DNA from: an uncultured Clostridia bacterium
Lineage (GTDB): Bacteria; Bacillota; Clostridia; Christensenellales; UBA1242
Direction of reading: 5' to 3'
Length of the DNA: 44,839 bases
Assembly (NCBI GenBank): GCA_944348085.1
Contig: CALVMU010000010.1
Span: forward strand, 1 to 44,839
The notes beneath the pieces were generated by a model, which worked only from the letters and a program-made list of their open reading frames with translations, ran no database searches and had not been told where the DNA came from. Below, piece after piece: positions 40,102-44,839 of this stretch; the stretch's first letter is position 1; every line of letters starts with the position of its first letter. The translations under genes were made by a program, and so were the position numbers.

Positions 40102-40515
40102 ATGATGGATAATTACAAAGGAGTCACTTTAAGCGCTCTGCAAAAGGAAATGGTGAAAAACGAAAAGACGATACATAAACTTAAAGATGCAATAGACGAA
40201 GATAAAACATCTATTGCTGTTTGCACATTAGGCACAGCTTTGTCAGCATATTTTGGTAAAATTCTTGCAGAATGCACTAGTTGCATAAAAAAGGAAATAA
40301 TAGTTGTCTGCGCAGTTATCTCTGGTGCATTATTGTTTTTTAAAGGGGGTGTGCATTTTGTTAATATGGTGGCTAATTCAGGAGAACTTTCTCAAAGAGT
40401 TGCACGAGTTAAAGCGATAAAAGAACAAAATGAAGCACTGCAAAAACAAAAGCCAGCGCCAAAACAAAATGAAGTGCCTGAAAACTTGAGAGAACCAGAA
40501 GAAATTGAACAATAA
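40102..40515 (+). CDS. Small two-TM protein 3 of a three-gene cassette
   Basis: A 137-aa protein (135 or so if the second ATG at 40105 is used), behind AAAGGAG. The N-terminal helix (ALQKEMVKNEKTIHKLKDAI) is followed by two membrane helices (about 37-55 and 64-82) joined by a short Cys-containing loop (AECTSCIKKE). A charged helix (ELSQRVARVKAIKEQNEALQ) and a Pro/Glu-rich tail follow. The plan and size match the two preceding genes. Family unknown; no neighbour reveals a function. The last gene before the str operon. Confidence 0.7.
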   Translation: MMDNYKGVTLSALQKEMVKNEKTIHKLKDAIDEDKTSIAVCTLGTALSAYFGKILAECTSCIKKEIIVVCAVISGALLFFKGGVHFVNMVANSGELSQRVARVKAIKEQNEALQKQKPAPKQNEVPENLREPEEIEQ

Positions 40516-40632
40516 CTCAATCTTACACTCAAAGTTTAAAGAATTTAGATAAGAGTAAAAAGAAAAAGTTGTTATATAATTGGTTTTCGAAGAAAAACTA
40601 TTAAATTTTTACTATAAGAATAGATAAAATGC

Positions 40633-40661
40633 TTGACAAGAAAGTTTTTAGTGACTATAAT
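40633..40661 (+). promoter_or_regulatory. Perfect consensus promoter of the str operon
   Basis: -35 TTGACA (40633-40638), 17-bp spacer, -10 TATAAT (40656-40661). Transcription should begin near 40668, about 250 bases before rpsL. Confidence 0.88.
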
Positions 40662-40879
40662 AATCAGCGTATGCTTCGTTGTCGGAGGCAGTGCTTAAAT
40701 TTCTTAAGCATAAACAAACAGCAAGTGGTTATTCTTAGTCTGACTTTATTTGTTTTATAACCGCTGATTTGCCTTAAAGTTTTAAGGCAGAGTTGCTAGG
40801 GCTCTAGCAATCGTGCTTGTTCATGTTTTACAAAGAAAAAAGCATTTTTGGCGCGACAACCAGCTTGTCGTGCTTTTTT
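40662..40879 (+). promoter_or_regulatory. Structured 5' leader with terminator ahead of rpsL
   Basis: The gap before rpsL holds ordered stems: AATCAGC (40662-40668)/GCTGATT (40763-40769), stacked on GGTTAT (40727-40732)/ATAACC (40757-40762). TATGCTT (40670-40676) can pair with AAGCATA (40706-40712), in competition with TGCTTAA (40692-40698)/TTAAGCA (40704-40710). Further hairpins are GCCTTAA/TTAAGGC (40771-40788) and TTGCTAG/CTAGCAA (40793-40810), then a terminator. TTGTCG (40679-40684) is complementary to CGACAA (40854-40859) of that terminator, a possible antiterminator. It could be an attenuating ribosomal-protein leader or a separate small RNA. I could not match it to a named family. Confidence 0.65.
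40851..40879 (+). terminator. Intrinsic terminator between the str promoter and rpsL
   Basis: Nine-bp stem GCGCGACAA (40851-40859)/TTGTCGTGC (40865-40873) with one G-U pair and a 5-nt loop, followed by six to seven T residues, 41 bp before rpsL. No second promoter is seen after it, so rpsL needs read-through. Confidence 0.87.
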
Positions 40880-40919
40880 ATCGACAAAAATCTCTCGAAA
40901 GAGTTAAAAGGAGAATGTT

Positions 40920-41300
40920 ATGCCTACAATAAACCAACTTGTAAGAAAGGGAAGAGAAACTTTTGAGAAAAAATCCAAAGCTCCACTTTTGGAAGAATGC
41001 CCTCAAAAGAGAGGAGTTTGCCTTTCAGTAAGAACTGCTACACCAAAGAAGCCTAACTCAGCTCTGCGAAAAATTGCAAGAGTAAAGCTTTCAAATGGTC
41101 AAGAAGGAACTTGCTACATCCCTGGAATCGGACACAACCTTCAAGAGCACAGTGTTGTTCTTGTAAGAGGGGGCAGAGTTAAGGACCTTCCTGGTGTAAG
41201 ATATCACATCATCAGAGGAACTCTTGACACAGCTGGTGTTCAAAACAGAAAGCAAGCTCGTTCAAAATATGGCGCAAAACGCCCAAAGAAAACAAAGTAA
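40920..41300 (+). CDS. rpsL: Ribosomal protein S12
   Basis: Protein of the 30S decoding centre. At 126 aa it has normal length, with [17 protein letters not shown] (the loop that holds the streptomycin-related lysine) and [14 protein letters not shown]. The lysines at both usual streptomycin-resistance positions are the wild-type form. The start follows AAAAGGAG. It is the first gene of the str operon, behind a structured leader and terminator. Confidence 0.98.
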   Translation: MPTINQLVRKGRETFEKKSKAPLLEECPQKRGVCLSVRTATPKKPNSALRKIARVKLSNGQEGTCYIPGIGHNLQEHSVVLVRGGRVKDLPGVRYHIIRGTLDTAGVQNRKQARSKYGAKRPKKTK

Positions 41301-41348
41301 GATGACTTTGCTTTGAAAACAACAAAAAATTAAAAGGAGAAAAAAATT

Positions 41349-41822
41349 ATGCCAAGAAGAAATTGTGCTGTCAAAAAAGATGTTCTCCCAGATCCAATTT
41401 ATAAGAGCAAAGTTGTTACAAAACTTGTAAACCAGGTTATGGAATCTGGCAAAAAAGGGCTTGCTCAAAGAATTGTTTACGGAGCTTTTGACACAATTAA
41501 AGAAAAACTTGAACAAGAACCACTTGATGTGTTCTTAACTGCACTTGAAAATGTTAAACCAGTGCTTGAAACAAAATCTAGAAGAGTGGGAGGCGCAACT
41601 TACCAAGTTCCTATGGAAATCAGACCAGAGCGCAGACAAACTCTTGCTATCAGATGGATTGTTGCTTTTGCTAGAAAGAGAACAGGCGAAAGAGGAATGC
41701 AAGCAAAACTTGCAGGTGAAATTATGGACGCTTTCAACTCTACAGGCGGAGCAATCAAAAAACGTGACGAAATGCACAGAATGGCTGAGGCTAACAAGGC
41801 ATTTGCTCACTTTAAGTGGTAA
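41349..41822 (+). CDS. rpsG: Ribosomal protein S7
   Basis: Primary 16S rRNA-binding protein that starts assembly of the 30S head. The 157-aa protein has [16 protein letters not shown] at the N-terminus, [17 protein letters not shown], and [19 protein letters not shown]. It lies 48 bp after rpsL behind AAAAGGAG with no terminator between, and in other bacteria it is a translational regulator of this operon. An unrelated gene, not fusA, follows it here. Confidence 0.98.
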   Translation: MPRRNCAVKKDVLPDPIYKSKVVTKLVNQVMESGKKGLAQRIVYGAFDTIKEKLEQEPLDVFLTALENVKPVLETKSRRVGGATYQVPMEIRPERRQTLAIRWIVAFARKRTGERGMQAKLAGEIMDAFNSTGGAIKKRDEMHRMAEANKAFAHFKW

Positions 41823-41876
41823 TTTTTAAAAACTTGCACAGTAAAAATATCACTTAAAAATTTATGGAGGGAATGG

Positions 41877-42482
41877 ATGAGTAAAAAAAGAAAACCTATT
41901 ATTGATATTGAGGATATACTTACCGATGATTTTGGTGGGGGTTACGGCAATAGCGATAGATCTTCAAGAAACAATTCAACTTCTGGTGGTGGCTATGTTG
42001 CTTATGATGACCCTATTGGAGAATTTTATAGAGACGCTCAAGCGCTCTTGGGAGCTGTTGAAGATGCGCACGGTTATACTCAAGCAGGAATTGGCGCAAT
42101 AAACACAGGCATTGACACTCTGAGACGAGAAAGGGATAAACTAAGACGAGAAACTGATAGCCTTTGGACAATGGTTGGAGGAGTCTCCGAAGGTGTGAGA
42201 AAAGCAAACAATGACTTTAAGCGTAAACAGCAGAAAGCAGCAAAAAGAGCTCAAAGAAAAGAAGATGCTAAAGAAGTTCTTTCTACTATTGGCAGAGGAG
42301 TTTTAAAAACTGTAAAAGCTGTGGTAAAAGGTGCAGCAATAGTGTTGTCAAGCATTGGAAAGGCTATATCAAAGATCGGGAAAGGAATTGTAAAGAAGAT
42401 TGAACATGTTAAACCTTTTGAACGAAAGAAAGAAGGTTTTAATAATTCAAATTCTGAAAATGAAGATTCGGAAATGGATTAA
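41877..42482 (+). CDS. Unknown basic protein inserted between rpsG and fusA
   Basis: A 201-aa protein of no recognised family. ATG 41877 follows TGGAGGGA by about 6 nt. The N-terminal 45 residues are polar and Gly/Ser/Asn-rich (DDFGGGYGNSDRSSRNNST). Residues 46-135 are helical and charged, with TLRRERDKLRRETDSL as a likely coiled coil and a Lys/Arg-rich stretch FKRKQQKAAKRAQRKED. Residues 138-176 are a cationic amphipathic helix region (VLKTVKAVVKGAAIVLSSIG, KAISKIGKGIVKKI) that could lie on a membrane or on RNA. A Ser/Asn/Glu tail ends it. No promoter or terminator is evident on either side, so it should be transcribed at ribosomal-protein level. Confidence 0.75.
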   Translation: MSKKRKPIIDIEDILTDDFGGGYGNSDRSSRNNSTSGGGYVAYDDPIGEFYRDAQALLGAVEDAHGYTQAGIGAINTGIDTLRRERDKLRRETDSLWTMVGGVSEGVRKANNDFKRKQQKAAKRAQRKEDAKEVLSTIGRGVLKTVKAVVKGAAIVLSSIGKAISKIGKGIVKKIEHVKPFERKKEGFNNSNSENEDSEMD

Positions 42483-42503
42483 AATAAATTAAATTTTTTA
42501 GCA

Positions 42504-42537
42504 AAAGTGCATATAACCACACTTTAAATTGGTTATA
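42504..42537 (+). promoter_or_regulatory. Candidate H-type pseudoknot before the fusA ribosome binding site
   Basis: Stem 1 is AAAGTG (42504-42509)/CACTTT (42520-42525), and stem 2 is TATAACC (42512-42518)/GGTTATA (42531-42537), whose 5' strand lies in the loop of stem 1. Loops of 2, 1 and 5 nt fit classical H-type geometry. It ends 5 bases before AAAAGGAG of fusA, so it could control EF-G translation. AT-rich stems make chance pairing possible. Confidence 0.5.
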
Positions 42538-42557
42538 AATCTAAAAGGAGAAAAAAT

Positions 42558-44636
42558 ATGGCAAACAATCTAGAACTTACTAGAAATGTCGGCATTATGG
42601 CTCACATTGACGCTGGAAAAACCACAACAACTGAGCGTATTTTGTATTACACCGGCAAAAGCCACAAGATTGGCGAAGTTCACGACGGCGCTGCAACCAT
42701 GGACTGGATGGCTCAAGAGCAAGAGCGTGGTATCACTATCACTTCTGCATGCACAACATGTTCTTGGAAAGGTCACAAAATCAACATTATTGACACTCCT
42801 GGACACGTTGACTTTACAGTTGAAGTTGAGCGTTCTTTGAAAGTGCTTGATGGTGCTGTTTTGGTGCTTTCTGCTCGTGACAAGGTTCAACCTCAAACTG
42901 AAACTGTTTGGCGCCAAGCTACAAAATACAAAGTGCCAACAATCATCTATGTAAACAAAATGGACAGAGATGCAGCTGACTTCTTTGGCTGTGTTGAATC
43001 TATTCAAAGAAGACTTAAAACAAACCCATTGCCAATCCAAATGCCAATTGGTGAGGCTGACACATTCACGGGAATTATCGACCTTCTTACAATGAAGGCT
43101 GAAATTTACAAGGATGACATGGGAACTCAAATTGAAATCACTGACATTCCTGCAGAGCTTAAAGCAAAAGCACAAGAAGAGCACGACAAAATGATTGAAA
43201 AAATCGTTGAAACTGACGACGCGCTTCTTGAAAGATACTTTGAAGGTGAAGAAATTTCAATTGACGAGCTTAAAAAAGCCATCAGAAAGGCAACAATTGC
43301 AAAAACTTTAACACCAGTTCTTTGCGGTTCTTCATATAAAAACAAAGGTGTTCAAATGCTTCTTGATGCGATGGTGGAATATCTTCCAAGCCCACTTGAT
43401 ATCGAATATATCAAAGGTATCAACCCTGAAACTGGCGAAGAAGAGGACAGAGCTCCTGACGAAAATGCTCCACTTGCTGGTCTTGCATTCAAAATTATGA
43501 CTGACCCTTATGTTGGTGGACTTACTTTCTTCCGTGTTTACAGCGGAAAACTTACTGCAGGCTCTTATGTTTACAACTCAAACACAGGCAAAACTGAAAG
43601 AGTTGGAAGACTTATTAGAATGCACGCAAACAACAGACAGGAAATCACAGAAGTTGGCGCTGGTGACATCGCTGCCATCGTTGGACTTAAAGACACAATC
43701 ACAGGACACACTCTTTGTGATGAAAAACATCCAATTCAACTTGAAAGCATGGAATTCCCAGAACCTGTTATTCAACTTGCTATCGAACCTAAAACAAAAG
43801 ATATGCAAGAAAAAATGGCTCTTGCTCTTGCAAAACTTTCAAGAGAAGACCCTTCATTTAGAGTTACAACAAACCAAGAAACTGGCCAAACTTTGATTGC
43901 TGGTATGGGTGAACTTCACCTTGAAATCATTGTTGACAGACTTCTTAGAGAGTTTAAAGTTGAAGCTACTGTCGGAAAACCACAAGTAAGCTATCGTGAA
44001 GCTATCAAGAAGGCTGTTAGAGCTGAAGGAAAATTCATCAGACAGTCTGGTGGTAAAGGTCAATATGGTCACTGCGTTATTGAAATGGAACCTCTTGCTC
44101 CAGGCGAAGGATATCAATTTGTTGACAAGACAGTTGGTGGCTCTGTTCCTAAGGAATACATCCAACCAATCAACAATGGTATCAATGAAGCTAGAATGAA
44201 CGGTGTTCTTGCTGGATATGAAACTGTTGACTTTAAAGTTACTTTGGTTGACGGTTCTTACCACGAAGTTGACTCTTCAGAAATGGCCTTCAAGATTGCT
44301 GGTTCTATGGCTTTCCAAGAAGGTGCAAGAAATGCAGATCCAGTGCTTCTTGAACCTATCATGAAGGTTTCTGTTGAAGTGCCTGATGAATATCTTGGAA
44401 CAGTTATGGGCAACCTCACTTCAAGAAGAGGTATGCTTACTGGAACTGAATCTTCTGCAGGCATTCAAATTGTTAATGCTGAAGTTCCTCTTGCTGAAAT
44501 GTTTGGTTATGCAACTGACCTTCGTTCTCAGACCCAGGGCAGAGGCAACTATGTTATGGAACCTCTTAAATATCAAGAAGTTCCAAAATCAATCGCTCAA
44601 AACATTATTGGTGAAAGAGCAAAAAACAAGCAATAA
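42558..44636 (+). CDS. fusA: Elongation factor G
   Basis: Translocation GTPase. At 692 aa it has normal length: G1 [15 protein letters not shown] (15-29), the switch 2 [13 protein letters not shown], domain II ([18 protein letters not shown]), and domain IV with [15 protein letters not shown]. The domain V end is [12 protein letters not shown]...[14 protein letters not shown]. The start is behind AAAAGGAG, after the candidate pseudoknot. It is transcribed from the str promoter. tuf follows after 147 bp with its own promoter. Confidence 0.98.
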   Translation: MANNLELTRNVGIMAHIDAGKTTTTERILYYTGKSHKIGEVHDGAATMDWMAQEQERGITITSACTTCSWKGHKINIIDTPGHVDFTVEVERSLKVLDGAVLVLSARDKVQPQTETVWRQATKYKVPTIIYVNKMDRDAADFFGCVESIQRRLKTNPLPIQMPIGEADTFTGIIDLLTMKAEIYKDDMGTQIEITDIPAELKAKAQEEHDKMIEKIVETDDALLERYFEGEEISIDELKKAIRKATIAKTLTPVLCGSSYKNKGVQMLLDAMVEYLPSPLDIEYIKGINPETGEEEDRAPDENAPLAGLAFKIMTDPYVGGLTFFRVYSGKLTAGSYVYNSNTGKTERVGRLIRMHANNRQEITEVGAGDIAAIVGLKDTITGHTLCDEKHPIQLESMEFPEPVIQLAIEPKTKDMQEKMALALAKLSREDPSFRVTTNQETGQTLIAGMGELHLEIIVDRLLREFKVEATVGKPQVSYREAIKKAVRAEGKFIRQSGGKGQYGHCVIEMEPLAPGEGYQFVDKTVGGSVPKEYIQPINNGINEARMNGVLAGYETVDFKVTLVDGSYHEVDSSEMAFKIAGSMAFQEGARNADPVLLEPIMKVSVEVPDEYLGTVMGNLTSRRGMLTGTESSAGIQIVNAEVPLAEMFGYATDLRSQTQGRGNYVMEPLKYQEVPKSIAQNIIGERAKNKQ

Positions 44637-44721
44637 AATCTTAGCAGCTTTCTAGTGCAATACTTAGATTTTGGCTTATAAAAAAATTTGACAAAAATTT
44701 TAAAAAAATTGAAAAATCATT

Positions 44722-44749
44722 TTGCTTTTGCAAAAAAATATGTTATGAT
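44722..44749 (+). promoter_or_regulatory. Separate promoter of tuf
   Basis: -35 TTGCTT (44722-44727), 16-bp spacer, -10 TATGAT (44744-44749) with TGT before it (extended -10), in the gap between fusA and tuf. Confidence 0.6.
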
Positions 44750-44783
44750 ATCGTAGTAAAACAAAAAAAGGAGATTTTTTAAA

Positions 44784-44839
44784 ATGGCTATTGGTGTTTA
44801 TGAAAGAAAAAAACCACACGTAAACGTTGGAACTATTGG
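44784..44839 (+). CDS. tuf: Elongation factor Tu, 3' end outside window
   Basis: ATG 44784 follows AAAAAGGAG. The 18 visible codons read MAIGVYERKKPHVNVGTI, matching the N-terminus of EF-Tu up to the start of the first G motif. The place after fusA is that of the standard str operon. The sequence before KPHVN is less usual than the common AKEKFERT form. Confidence 0.93.
   Translation, partial: MAIGVYERKKPHVNVGTI

Overview
The window comes from an AT-rich, low-GC Gram-positive (Firmicutes-type) chromosome of an endospore-forming lineage. The evidence is a full-length spoIVA with a sigma-E-like promoter, a T-box leader on ileS, a long Bacillus/Clostridium-type SRP RNA with an Alu domain, purine-rich Shine-Dalgarno sequences, and the str operon order rpsL-rpsG-fusA-tuf. 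A BspA-type repeat protein at the left edge and long-repeat surface lipoproteins fit an uncultured, host- or gut-associated clostridial organism. The genus cannot be told from the sequence.

Layout. 1-1956: 3' part of a BspA-like leucine-rich-repeat surface protein. 2115-4801: cysteine desulfurase/IscU scaffold pair, an unknown helical protein and a YtxH-like membrane protein. 4840-5108 (minus): SRP RNA, sharing a two-way terminator with the YtxH-like gene. 5278-6000: a HEPN-like/CBS protein. 6051-9491: T-box leader and ileS. 9579-12966: rRNA methyltransferase-like protein, RluA-family pseudouridine synthase and oligoendopeptidase F. 12995-13390: a small Cys-rich protein (minus) and a 110-nt cloverleaf-forming inverted-repeat element. 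13391-15899: YkvI-like membrane protein, then a minus-strand ABC permease/ATPase pair. 16042-23354: a compact podovirus-like head island (portal, scaffold, coat, connector-like, DNA-stabilisation-like and two holin-like genes). It starts from a near-consensus housekeeping promoter, with no integrase, large terminase, tail or lysin gene in sight. 23491-28975: comEC, holA, der, plsY and a small unknown gene. 29122-33105: two large surface lipoproteins. 33219-39025: spoIVA, pcrA and ligA. 39121-40515: three small two-TM proteins, each with its own strong promoter. 40633-44839: the str operon with a structured leader and terminator before rpsL, an extra 201-aa gene between rpsG and fusA, a candidate pseudoknot just before fusA, and the start of tuf.

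The housekeeping parts cover iron-sulfur assembly, protein targeting, aminoacylation, rRNA modification, DNA replication and repair, ribosome assembly, phospholipid synthesis and spore coat formation. The accessory parts most worth following are the phage-head island next to comEC, the cassette of small membrane proteins together with the extra gene in the str operon, the cloverleaf element, and the RNA structures before rpsL and fusA. A recurring trait is that several genes (der, pcrA, comEC, a lipoprotein, the YkvI-like gene) have a -10 box only 5-8 nt before the start codon and no Shine-Dalgarno sequence, which suggests leaderless mRNAs. No tRNA or rRNA gene, CRISPR array or insertion sequence was recognised.
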